This document shows positions 54,182 through 62,026 of a stretch of DNA of 64,000 nt, in pieces (within the stretch, counting starts at the first letter, position 1; every line of letters starts with the position of its first letter). This DNA is from Rhizobiales bacterium SYSU XM002 (GTDB lineage: Bacteria; Pseudomonadota; Alphaproteobacteria; Rhizobiales; Beijerinckiaceae). A program made the position numbers and the translations under genes. A model generated the notes under the pieces. It was not told where the DNA came from. It searched no databases and worked only from the letters and a program-made list of their open reading frames with translations. Where the stretch lies: contig VWVY01000004.1 in assembly GCA_009846685.1 (NCBI GenBank), positions 124,001 to 188,000 on the forward strand, in the 5' to 3' direction.

Positions 54182-54790
54182 TCAGCGTGCGAGCAGATCC
54201 ATCACGGCCGGATACAGCGAGGCGACGAGCAGGACCGCCATCGCCCGGTTGAACCACCGCACCTTGACAGGATCCTGCAGGAAATTCCGCATCGCCGAAC
54301 CGAAGGCAGCCCAGACCAGCGAGCCGGGTGTTCCGGTCAGTGCGTACAGCAATGTGATAACGACGAGCGAGACGGTGTAGTTTTCCGGCACGGTGTAGGC
54401 GGCGATCGCGCCGACGACCATCGCCCAGGCCTTGGGGTTGACCCACTGGAAAGCCGCAGCCTGCAGAAAGGTCATCGGCGTCGCGCGCTGGCGCCCCTCG
54501 CCGACCGGCCCAGCCTGCGCGATCTTCCACGCAAGCCAGAGCATGTAGACGATGCCAATCACCTTCATGGCCGTGTAGATCACCGGATATCGCGCGAAAA
54601 CCTGCCCGAGCCCCAGCCCGGAGAGCAACAGCATCACAGGGAAACCGACATTGATGCCCGCGACATGCCAGAGCGTGCGCTTAAGGCCGAAATTCACGCC
54701 TGAAGCGACGAGCATCATGTTGTTCGGCCCCGGCGTGACCGAACTCGCGAAAGCGAAGCCGAGAAAGGCAAGGAGCGTATCGAGCGGCAT
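54182..54790 (-). CDS. LysE family amino acid exporter
   Basis: A 202-residue membrane protein with about six helices. It starts with the LysE/RhtB block TLLAFLGFAFASSVTPGPNNMMLVASGVNFGLKRTLWHVAGI and includes FQWVNPKAWAMVVGAIAAY. Relatives export lysine, arginine, homoserine/threonine or branched-chain amino acids. Its position between ilvH and ilvC makes a branched-chain amino acid or threonine a reasonable cargo. Confidence 0.9.
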   Translation of the reverse strand: MPLDTLLAFLGFAFASSVTPGPNNMMLVASGVNFGLKRTLWHVAGINVGFPVMLLLSGLGLGQVFARYPVIYTAMKVIGIVYMLWLAWKIAQAGPVGEGRQRATPMTFLQAAAFQWVNPKAWAMVVGAIAAYTVPENYTVSLVVITLLYALTGTPGSLVWAAFGSAMRNFLQDPVKVRWFNRAMAVLLVASLYPAVMDLLAR

Positions 54791-54863
54791 CGAGGAGACC
54801 TTTTACGCAGAAGCTTGTAGCCTTCCCTCGACATGCCCACCAGTGAAAGAGCGTGATGGGTCG

Positions 54864-54886
54864 ATCACACCTTGTGATGTGTCACA
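54864..54886. promoter_or_regulatory. Overlapping dyads upstream of the LysE-type gene
   Basis: ATCACA-CCT-TGTGAT and TGTGA-TGTG-TCACA share their central bases. The second resembles a CRP-type site but with a 4-nt rather than 6-nt spacer. The block lies about 80 nt upstream of the exporter start and overlaps the end of ilvH, as expected for a control site of the exporter. Confidence 0.4.
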
Positions 54887-55424
54887 GCCCTTCAGCGCCG
54901 CGCGCGATCGCCGCCGCACCAGTTCGAGACACCTCGACCAGCCCGATAGCGCTCATCAGGTTGATGAAGCGCTCGACATCCTCGTAAGGCCCGGACAACT
55001 CGAAGATGAAGGAGTTGAGCGTCGCATCAACGGTCTTGGCGCCGAAAGCCGTCGCGAGGCGCAATGCCTCCATGCGGTGCTCGGAGCGTTCGGGGCCGAA
55101 TTGCGCCACCTTCACCAGCGCAAGCTCGCGCTCGATGGTCGAACCGGTGGAGAGGTTGACGACCTTGTGCACCGGCACCATGCGGTCGAGCTGCGCCTCG
55201 ATCTGGTTGAGCACGCTCGGAATGCCACTCGTCACAATCGTGAAGCGCGAGAGATGGCGCGCGTGCTCGGTTTCCGAAACCGTCAGGCTCTCGATGTTGT
55301 AACCCCGGCCCGAGAAAAGGCCGGCGATGCGCGCCAACACGCCCGGCTCGTTATCGACCAGCACGCAGAAGGTGCGGCGCTCGACGGTCTGGTTGCCCGT
55401 CGGATCGGAATAGTGCGATTTCAT
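54882..55424 (-). CDS. ilvH: Acetolactate synthase small (regulatory) subunit
   Basis: The valine-sensing regulatory subunit of acetolactate synthase, 180 residues. The N-terminal ACT domain (RRTFCVLVDNEPGVLARIAGLFSGRGYNIESLTV) carries the valine-site pattern NEPGVLARIAGLF. The C-terminal half is the second ACT-like domain (AFGAKTVDATLNSFIFELSG). It begins 17 nt after the dehydratase gene, which separates it from ilvB. Confidence 0.95.
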   Translation of the reverse strand: MKSHYSDPTGNQTVERRTFCVLVDNEPGVLARIAGLFSGRGYNIESLTVSETEHARHLSRFTIVTSGIPSVLNQIEAQLDRMVPVHKVVNLSTGSTIERELALVKVAQFGPERSEHRMEALRLATAFGAKTVDATLNSFIFELSGPYEDVERFINLMSAIGLVEVSRTGAAAIARGAEGL

Positions 55425-55441
55425 GTCTCATCCCTCGAAAG

Positions 55442-56398
55442 TCAGGCCGCACCGAGAACACGGTTGCGGAAAAGGTCCAGATCGATATTCCCGCCGGAAA
55501 GCACGAGCCCGGTCCTGCCCGGCCTGCCCTCCTTGAGTGCGGCCGCGAGCGGAGCAGCCGCCGCACCCTCGGCAAGATTGTGCGTGTCCTGCCAGTAGAC
55601 ACGTGTCGCCTCGGCGATCTCGTCGTCGGAGACGAGGACGATGCGCGCCGCGCCCTTGAGGATAATGTCAAGCGCATGCTCGTCCGGCACGCGGGTCGCC
55701 ATGCCGTCGGCGAAGGTGTCAGCAACGTCGGTGGAAACGGCATGGCCAGCGGCGAACGAGAGCGCATAGGCCGGCGCGCCCTCGGCCTGAACGCCGACGA
55801 TTTCGGTCTTCAGGCCCAGGAGATCACGCGCCATGATGCAGCCGCATATGCCGGAGCCCTGCCCGACAGCGACATAGAGCCGGTCAAGATCCGGATGGGC
55901 TGTCAGAAGTTCGAGTGCATAGGTCGCAACGCCGAGACAGAGGTCGCGGTGAAAGGCCGGCACGGGTTCGAGCCCGCGCACGCCGGCAAGGCGCATCGCC
56001 TCCTCGCGCGCCGCCTGAAAGTCGTCGCCGAACTCGATCAATTCCGCCCCGAATGCGCGCATCGCCGCGTTTTTCTCGCTCGAATTGCCGCGCGGCACGA
56101 GGATCGTGACCGGCACGCCGTAACGCCGCCCGGCGAAAGCGAGGCTCTGACCGTGATTGCCGCGTGTCGCCGAGATGAGGCCGGGCACATCCTTGCGTTC
56201 GTGCGCCATGCGGTCGAGATAGACGATCCCTCCACGCACCTTGAACGCACCGGTCGGCGTGTGGTTCTCGTGCTTGACGACAACCTCGGCGCCGAGCCGC
56301 TTCGCGAGCAACGGCCAGGCATATTGCGGCGTCGGCGGCATCGCTGCCGTTACCACGCCGTGTGCCGCTTCAAGGTCGGAAAGCGTGAACATCATCAC
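55442..56398 (-). CDS. Threonine dehydratase-like PLP enzyme inserted between ilvB and ilvH
   Basis: A fold-type II PLP enzyme of 318 residues. The PLP lysine lies in HTPTGAFKVRGG, the substrate loop in ATRGNHGQSLAFAG and the phosphate loop in VGQGSGICGC. There is no ACT-type regulatory C-terminus, so it resembles catabolic or short threonine/serine dehydratases. Its start overlaps the ilvB stop by 4 nt. Making 2-ketobutyrate there would feed isoleucine synthesis by the ilvB product. Confidence 0.9.
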   Translation of the reverse strand: MMMFTLSDLEAAHGVVTAAMPPTPQYAWPLLAKRLGAEVVVKHENHTPTGAFKVRGGIVYLDRMAHERKDVPGLISATRGNHGQSLAFAGRRYGVPVTILVPRGNSSEKNAAMRAFGAELIEFGDDFQAAREEAMRLAGVRGLEPVPAFHRDLCLGVATYALELLTAHPDLDRLYVAVGQGSGICGCIMARDLLGLKTEIVGVQAEGAPAYALSFAAGHAVSTDVADTFADGMATRVPDEHALDIILKGAARIVLVSDDEIAEATRVYWQDTHNLAEGAAAAPLAAALKEGRPGRTGLVLSGGNIDLDLFRNRVLGAA

Positions 56399-58170
56399 AC
56401 CAGCTGCTTGCCTCTCGAGTCGATCACATCGCCGATCGCGCCTTCGAAATCCGGCAGGAGCATATCGTTATGCGCCTTGCCCGAGGGGATCATCGGCAGG
56501 CAGTTCTCTTCCTTGGCGACGAGGCAATCGAAGATCACCGGCCCCGGATAATCGATCATCTCCATGATCGCGGCATCGAGCTTGGCTGGGTCCGAGCAAC
56601 GAATGCCATGCGCGTGATAGGCATCCGCGAGCTTGACGAAATCCGGCAGGGCAGCGGAATAGCTCTGCGAATAACGCCCGCCGTGGAGCAGTTCCTGCCA
56701 CTGGCGCACCATGCCCATGTATTCGTTGTTGAGAATGAAGATCTTGATCGGCAGGCGATACTGCGCCGCCGTCGACATCTCCTGCATGTTCATCAGGATG
56801 GAAGCCTCGCCTGCAATATCGATCACCAACGCGTCCGGGTGGGCCTTCTGCACGCCGAGCGCAGCCGGCAGGCCATAGCCCATCGTGCCCAGGCCACCCG
56901 AGGTCATCCAGCGGTTAGGCTCGTTGAAATGGAAGTGCTGCGCCGCCCACATCTGGTGCTGACCGACTTCTGTCGTCACGTAGGTCTTGCGATCCTTGGT
57001 GAGCTCATAGAGCCGCTCGATGGCGTATTGCGGCTTGATGATCTCCTTCGAGTTCTTGTAGCCGAGCGAATTGCGCTTGCGCCACTCGTTGATCTGCCCC
57101 CACCAAGTCTTGAGCGCGCCGGCATCGGCCTGAATCTTGCGCTCGCGCCAAACCTCGAGCATCACCGAGATCACCTTCGCGCAATCGCCGACGATGCCGA
57201 TATCGACCTTGACGTTCTTGTTGATGGACGATGGGTCGATGTCGACATGGATCTTCTTCGAACCCGGCGAGAAGGCGTCGAGACGGCCGGTGATGCGGTC
57301 GTCGAAACGGGCGCCGAGATTGATCATCACGTCGCAGTCGTGCATCGCGAGATTGGCCTCGTAGGTGCCATGCATCCCGAGCATCCCGAGCCATTGCGGA
57401 TCATTGGCCGGAAAAGCGCCCAGTCCCATCAGGGTCGAGGTCACGGGGAAGCCGGTGATCTTGGCAAATTCGCGCAGAAGGCGCGCAGCTTCTGGCCCCG
57501 AATTGATGATACCGCCGCCCGTGTAGAAAACCGGGCGCTTCGCCCTGGCGATGAGGTCGACGGCTGCTTCGATCTGCCGGCGGTCGCCGTCTGTCTTCGG
57601 GCGATAGGATTTGTGCATGATCTCGCCCGGCGGGGTATAGGTGCCGGAGGCGAACTGCACATCCTTTGGCACATCGATCACCACCGGTCCCGGCCGACCC
57701 GAGCGCGCGACATAGAACGCCTCGTGGATGATGCGCGGCAGATCCTCGACCTTTTTGACGAGGTAATTGTGCTTCGTGCAGTGCCGGGTGATGCCGACGG
57801 TATCACATTCCTGAAAGGCATCGGAACCAATGAGATGCGTCGGCACCTGACCGGTGAAGCAGACGAGCGGAATGGAATCGAGCAGCGCATCCGTGAGACC
57901 CGTCACAGCATTGGTCGCGCCAGGTCCGGAAGTCACGAGCACCACGCCGACCTTGCCGGAAGAGCGCGCGTAGCCCTCGGCGGCATGGACCGCTCCCTGC
58001 TCATGGCGCACGAGGATATGCTCGACCGAGTTCTGCTGGAACAGGGCATCGTAGATCGGAAGGACAGCGCCGCCGGGGTAGCCGAAGATATGCTCCACGT
58101 CCTGATCCTGCAGCGCGCGCACCACCATCTCGGCGCCGGTCATGGTGCAGGTTTCCTTGGTCTCGCTCAT
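56395..58170 (-). CDS. ilvB: Acetolactate synthase large subunit IlvB
   Basis: Thiamine-diphosphate enzyme of 591 residues that starts valine, leucine and isoleucine synthesis. The N-terminal domain has DVEHIFGYPGGAVLPIYDAL and the ThDP glutamate in HEQGAVHAAEGYAR. FAD domain RFDDRITG, and the ThDP-binding GDG-type motif appears as IAGEASILMNMQEM. The frame runs to 58224, but GGAGA spaced 6 nt before the ATG at 58170 and the family start favour MSETKET. It is preceded by a leader-peptide attenuator. Confidence 0.95.
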   Translation of the reverse strand: MSETKETCTMTGAEMVVRALQDQDVEHIFGYPGGAVLPIYDALFQQNSVEHILVRHEQGAVHAAEGYARSSGKVGVVLVTSGPGATNAVTGLTDALLDSIPLVCFTGQVPTHLIGSDAFQECDTVGITRHCTKHNYLVKKVEDLPRIIHEAFYVARSGRPGPVVIDVPKDVQFASGTYTPPGEIMHKSYRPKTDGDRRQIEAAVDLIARAKRPVFYTGGGIINSGPEAARLLREFAKITGFPVTSTLMGLGAFPANDPQWLGMLGMHGTYEANLAMHDCDVMINLGARFDDRITGRLDAFSPGSKKIHVDIDPSSINKNVKVDIGIVGDCAKVISVMLEVWRERKIQADAGALKTWWGQINEWRKRNSLGYKNSKEIIKPQYAIERLYELTKDRKTYVTTEVGQHQMWAAQHFHFNEPNRWMTSGGLGTMGYGLPAALGVQKAHPDALVIDIAGEASILMNMQEMSTAAQYRLPIKIFILNNEYMGMVRQWQELLHGGRYSQSYSAALPDFVKLADAYHAHGIRCSDPAKLDAAIMEMIDYPGPVIFDCLVAKEENCLPMIPSGKAHNDMLLPDFEGAIGDVIDSRGKQLV

Positions 58171-58257
58171 CGTCATTCTCCCACGGCCGGAGCGCCCGGC
58201 CTCACTGCACGCAAGGGCGATCATCGTCTCGTGAACCGGCGTCCTAGACCGGGCAAC

Positions 58258-58282
58258 AAAAAAGGCCCTCGAGGGGGCCTTT
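58258..58282 (-). terminator. Attenuator terminator in the ilvB leader
   Basis: On the minus strand AAAGGCCC and GGGCCTTT form 8 bp around CCTCGA and run into TTTTTTGTT. It lies 88 nt before the ilvB start and 29 nt after the leader peptide stop. Its 5' arm (GGCCCCCTC) can instead pair with GAGGGG...GGCC at the end of the leader ORF. Confidence 0.88.
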
Positions 58283-58285
58283 GGT

Positions 58286-58337
58286 TGCGCGCCGATCCGG
58301 GGTTCTGGCGTCAGGCCAGCCCCTCATTCGGCGCGCA
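58286..58337 (-). promoter_or_regulatory. ilvB leader pause structure
   Basis: Perfect 10-bp arms TGCGCGCCGA and TCGGCGCGCA enclose an inner hairpin (GGGGCTGGC / GCCAGAACCCC). The upstream arm starts right after the Leu-Leu-Ile-Val codons of the leader peptide. A ribosome stalled there would open this structure and free the antiterminator segment. Confidence 0.75.
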
Positions 58338-58358
58338 CGGTACAATAAGAAGCGACAT
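58311..58358 (-). CDS. ilvL: ilvB leader peptide
   Basis: A 15-residue ORF, MSLLIVPCAPNEGLA, with GGAGAG upstream. Codons 3-6 are CTT CTT ATT GTA (Leu-Leu-Ile-Val), the three branched-chain amino acids made by the downstream genes, all with A/T-ending codons in a GC-rich genome. A pause structure and a terminator follow. This is the standard design of transcription attenuation by leader translation. Confidence 0.85.
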   Translation of the reverse strand: MSLLIVPCAPNEGLA

Positions 58359-58572
58359 CGCTCTCTCCAAAATCGCCGCGCACGCTACACAGGTGAAAAA
58401 AGCCCGTCAATCGGCAAAATGGCGAACGAGCCGGACACATCCAAATCAGCCACATCCTCTGGAGAATTTTCTTCTCGTCTTTCCGGCCGCGCACCGGAAC
58501 GAAAACACTTTCTCAAATATTTGCGCGCAAGAGTATGTAGGTTTTCAAGATGCAAGTCCTGCGGGTCCGCCG

Positions 58573-60009
58573 TTGCACAACGAGCTTTTCATCGCTGACC
58601 TGGAAGTCCGCCTCCGGAGCTCCGAGGCGAATTTTCTGCTTCGGCGGTACCGCGGCGAGCGCAACAAGCACGACCAGGCAACCGTTGCGATGCTGGACCG
58701 CGACATCATGCGCGTTCACGGCCCGCATCTGGCGTTGCTGGAACCCGTCGGGAACGGGGAGTTCCGCTTCCTCTACGCCGGCGCCGCGATCCCCAGCATC
58801 GGCACCGACTCGCTTCGCGCCAAGGAAACCAGCGCGCTCGACAATGCGACCGGAGAATTCTACCGCCTCGGCTGTTCGGAAGCGGACAAGGCTGAAGACG
58901 CCATCGCCGTCATCCATCAAACGGGGATGCAGGCTTCGGTCCACCGCTGGGAATGCCTGTTCCTGCCGCTGGACGACGGCTCGGGTCAGCGGATGTTCGC
59001 GGCTCTCTGTATCGCGCGCGAAACCAAGCACGAATTCCTGCGTAACCTGATCGAATCCCTGCCGAACGCCGTGATTGTCGCCCGGCCGTTACGGGACGGC
59101 CACAACGAAATCTACGATGCCGCACTGATTGCCGCCAATCTGCGTGCGGTTGAGTATTCGAGCCACGATTCCGAGGAGGGCCTGCTCGCGACCACGCTGG
59201 GCCATGTCTTCGGCGAGACCCGACTCTCTTCCGGCTGGGACCGGAACCTCACCGTCCTCCGCAGCGGCAAGCCGCAGATCTTCGATTACCATCACCGCAC
59301 CGAAGAGGGTTCGCGCTGGCTCCAGGTCCATGCCGCGCCGGTCTGGGACGGTGTCCTCGTGTCGATGACCGACATCACCGACATGAAGCGCGCGTTTCTC
59401 GAACTCGAACACCAGAAAAAGGTGCTGATGGACGAAATGGAACAGCGCCGGGGCCTCGAACAGGAACTCTGGGCGCTTGCCCATCTCGACCCGCTAACGG
59501 GACTGCCCAACCGCCGCGCCTTCCGCGACGCCGCGATGCTCAAGCTCGCGGAAGCGCAGACGGCACATCGCCCCTGCGCCATCGTCACCATCGACATCGA
59601 CCACTTCAAGCACGTCAACGACGCATTCGGCCACGGCGCCGGCGATACCGTGTTGCGCCGCGTCGCTGATATCATCAAGGCGCCGCTGCGGCCGAACACC
59701 GATATCGGCGCTCGCATGGGCGGCGAGGAGTTCACCGTGCTGCTACCGGACACGGATGCCGAATCTGCCTTCGCCTTCGCCGAGAAGCTGCGCAAGCGCG
59801 TAGAGCAGACGGTTGTCGTCGTCGGCGAGCACGAAATCCGCCCGACGATCAGCCTCGGTATCGCGCTCAACCGCAAGACGACCGATCTCGACGATCTGAT
59901 CGACCGCGCCGACCGCGCGCTCTATGTCGCCAAGCGCACCGGCCGCAACAAGGTCGCGACCGAGATGGACGTCCAGGGCAATCAGGCGGGCAAAACCGCC
60001 GCCGCCTGA
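58573..60009 (+). CDS. Diguanylate cyclase (GGDEF) with N-terminal PAS-like sensor
   Basis: Makes c-di-GMP. About 478 residues from a TTG at 58573. The N-terminal 150 residues look like a PAS-like domain (VRLRSSEANFLLRRYRGERN; LLEPVGNGEFRFLYAGAAIPS), then a second PAS-like region (FLRNLIESLPNAVIVARP) ending DITDMKRAFLELEHQKKVL, a coiled coil and the GGDEF domain with the active site GGEEF (MGGEEFTVLLP). The first in-frame ATG is at 58690 and a GTG at 58393 is also open, so the start is uncertain. The last 28 nt overlap miaA. Confidence 0.85.
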   Translation: MHNELFIADLEVRLRSSEANFLLRRYRGERNKHDQATVAMLDRDIMRVHGPHLALLEPVGNGEFRFLYAGAAIPSIGTDSLRAKETSALDNATGEFYRLGCSEADKAEDAIAVIHQTGMQASVHRWECLFLPLDDGSGQRMFAALCIARETKHEFLRNLIESLPNAVIVARPLRDGHNEIYDAALIAANLRAVEYSSHDSEEGLLATTLGHVFGETRLSSGWDRNLTVLRSGKPQIFDYHHRTEEGSRWLQVHAAPVWDGVLVSMTDITDMKRAFLELEHQKKVLMDEMEQRRGLEQELWALAHLDPLTGLPNRRAFRDAAMLKLAEAQTAHRPCAIVTIDIDHFKHVNDAFGHGAGDTVLRRVADIIKAPLRPNTDIGARMGGEEFTVLLPDTDAESAFAFAEKLRKRVEQTVVVVGEHEIRPTISLGIALNRKTTDLDDLIDRADRALYVAKRTGRNKVATEMDVQGNQAGKTAAA

Positions 60010-60902
60010 TCGGCCGCATCGCGCCCCGAGAACCAGCGCCAGTTCGGCCCGACAAGATATTTCCGCGCGAAGATCGCCTGCCGCCGCGCATAGCGCCGCG
60101 TATCAGCCTGCCCGCGCGCGATCGCTTCCGCCAGCAAAAGCCGGCCTTCAAGGTGATCGACAAGATGGGGCACGCCGTGCGCTTTCATGATGCCGAGGTT
60201 GCGCGCGCGCGCCATCCCGGACGCCAGCAAGGCCTCGACCTCGTCGAGCGCCCCCGCAGCGATCATCGTCTCGAACCGACGGTTGATTGCATCGTGAAGC
60301 TGTGCCCGGTCGGGATCAAGGAAGACACCGCGAAACTCTCCGTCCTGAAGCAGCGCCTCCCCGGGGCTGGCCGTGAGCCAGTCCGAATAGGTCCGTCCGG
60401 TTGCCGCATGGAGTTCGATGGCGCGCAGCAAGCGCGGCGCATCCGCCGGGTTGAGTTGCGCCGCCCGTTTAGGATCGCGCCATACCAACTCGGCATGAAG
60501 ATCGACTCCGGCTCTCGCCTGTTCGCGCCAGAACGCCCGAACCTCGGCCGGGATCGCGGGGGTGGGCACCAGCCCCTCGGTCATCGCCCGGAAATAGAGT
60601 CCCGTGCCGCCGACGATAACCAGAGTCGCCCCGCCGGCCCTCGCCTCCTGCACCAGCGGTCTCAGCGCTTCGAGATAGCGCCCCACTGAGAATTCCTCGC
60701 CGGCAGGAACGAAGCCGTAGAGCCGGTGCGGGACCGCCGCTTCCTCGCTCGCGCTGGGGCGGGCAGAGAGAACACGCAGGCCGTCATAGACCTGCATCGA
60801 ATCGGCATTGACGACGAGACCGCCCGTCGCCCTGGCAATCTTGATCGCCAGCGCGGATTTGCCGCTCGCGGTCGGACCGGCGATGAGGGTTGCAAATGCC
60901 AT
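59982..60902 (-). CDS. miaA: tRNA dimethylallyltransferase MiaA
   Basis: Adds an isopentenyl group to A37 of tRNAs that read UNN codons; 306 residues, normal length. P-loop LIAGPTASGKSALA, the aspartate in NADSMQVYDGL, VIVGGTGLYFRAMTEGL and the insertion-domain DPKRAAQLNPADAPRLLRAIE are all family blocks. The frame runs to 61226; the ATG at 60902 matches the family start, with 60953 as an alternative. Its stop lies inside the GGDEF coding end. Confidence 0.95.
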   Translation of the reverse strand: MAFATLIAGPTASGKSALAIKIARATGGLVVNADSMQVYDGLRVLSARPSASEEAAVPHRLYGFVPAGEEFSVGRYLEALRPLVQEARAGGATLVIVGGTGLYFRAMTEGLVPTPAIPAEVRAFWREQARAGVDLHAELVWRDPKRAAQLNPADAPRLLRAIELHAATGRTYSDWLTASPGEALLQDGEFRGVFLDPDRAQLHDAINRRFETMIAAGALDEVEALLASGMARARNLGIMKAHGVPHLVDHLEGRLLLAEAIARGQADTRRYARRQAIFARKYLVGPNWRWFSGRDAADQAAAVLPA

Positions 60903-61024
60903 CTTGCCATTTCCCGCCCGGGGCGATACCGCCCGGGTCGCGAGCGAAGACATAATGGTTCGTCGCACGAAAACCAGCGATTTCGGACCCCCGTTCCCGG
61001 TCCGGTCGGATCGGGAGGTTGGAA

Positions 61025-61930
61025 ATGGGCACAATGCCGGCAAACTGGGTCGCGAGTCTCGTGAGCGCGCCGGGTGAAAAAGCCGTCGATCTTTCGGTGA
61101 TCGCGAAAGCGCGCGCGGCGCTGCCCTCGTCCGAGGTTGCCGTGCTATCGCCGGGCCGCGCCGTCGATCTCCATTTCGCCGATGCCGCTCCCGCGCCGCG
61201 CTGGACGACCGCTCTGCGCGAAGCACTCGCAGGTCTTGCCATCGATATTCTCGTCCAGCCGGACAGTGGTCGGCGCAAGCGGCTGTTCCTCGCCGACATG
61301 GATTCCACCATGATCGGTCAGGAGTGCATCGACGAACTCGCCGATGCCGCTGGGCTCCGCGCGCATGTTAGTGCCATTACGGAACGGGCGATGCGGGGCG
61401 AGATCGCCTTCGAACCCGCCCTGCGTGAACGCGTCGCGCTGCTCAAGGGACTGCCGGTCGGCATCGTCGAGGAGATGATCCGAACCCGCATCACATTGAC
61501 GGGCGGCGGGCCGGAATTGGTGCGCACCATGCGCGCGAACGGCGCCTATACCGCGCTGGTCTCCGGCGGATTTACTGTCTTCACCGGGCCGATCTCGGAG
61601 ATGATCGGTTTCGACATGCACCGCTCGAACATCCTCGACATCAGGGACGGGCATTTCGCCGGCACGGTGCGCGAGCCGATCCTCGGGAAGGAGGCCAAGC
61701 GCGCCTCGCTGGAGGAACTGCGTGCACGTTTCGCGCTTCCGCCCGCAGCAACGCTCGCGGTCGGGGATGGCGCGAACGATCTCGCGATGCTGGGTGAAGC
61801 CGGCCTCGGCGTCGCCTTCCATGCAAAGCCGATCGTCGCCGAGGCGGCTCACGCCCGCGTCGATCACGGCGATCTCAGGACGCTGCTCTACTTCCAGGGC
61901 TACCGTGACGAGGAGATCGTCGGAGCATGA
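61025..61930 (+). CDS. serB: Phosphoserine phosphatase SerB
   Basis: Last step of serine synthesis; 301 residues. An N-terminal ACT-like half of about 90 residues precedes the HAD domain, whose motif I is FLADMDSTMIGQE, motif II LVSGGFTVFTG, the lysine motif in LGKEAKRASL and motif IV VGDGANDLAML. GGGAGG lies 6 nt before the ATG at 61025. It diverges from miaA across about 120 nt. Confidence 0.96.
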   Translation: MGTMPANWVASLVSAPGEKAVDLSVIAKARAALPSSEVAVLSPGRAVDLHFADAAPAPRWTTALREALAGLAIDILVQPDSGRRKRLFLADMDSTMIGQECIDELADAAGLRAHVSAITERAMRGEIAFEPALRERVALLKGLPVGIVEEMIRTRITLTGGGPELVRTMRANGAYTALVSGGFTVFTGPISEMIGFDMHRSNILDIRDGHFAGTVREPILGKEAKRASLEELRARFALPPAATLAVGDGANDLAMLGEAGLGVAFHAKPIVAEAAHARVDHGDLRTLLYFQGYRDEEIVGA

Positions 61931-61931
61931 A

Positions 61932-61963
61932 AAAGGCCGCCCCGGAAGGCGGCCTTTCTTATT
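61932..61963. terminator. Bidirectional terminator between serB and degP
   Basis: Arms AAAGGCCGCC and GGCGGCCTTT with loop CCGGAA. A T-rich tail (TTTCTTATTC) follows on the plus strand and TTTTTC on the minus strand, so it serves serB, which ends 1 nt earlier, and probably the convergent degP gene. Confidence 0.9.
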
Positions 61964-62026
61964 CTCAAACTTTCGCCACTAGCGGGCGCACGAGCGAAGC
62001 CTTCCGGCGCAATCACCCAATCGACA

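Noticed and set aside
54873-54886. Canonical CRP site
   Set aside because: The half-sites TGTGA and TCACA fit, but the spacer is 4 nt rather than 6.
56470-58572. Upstream extension of the GGDEF frame across ilvB
   Set aside because: This part is antisense to ilvB and its leader; only the last 478 codons resemble protein domains.
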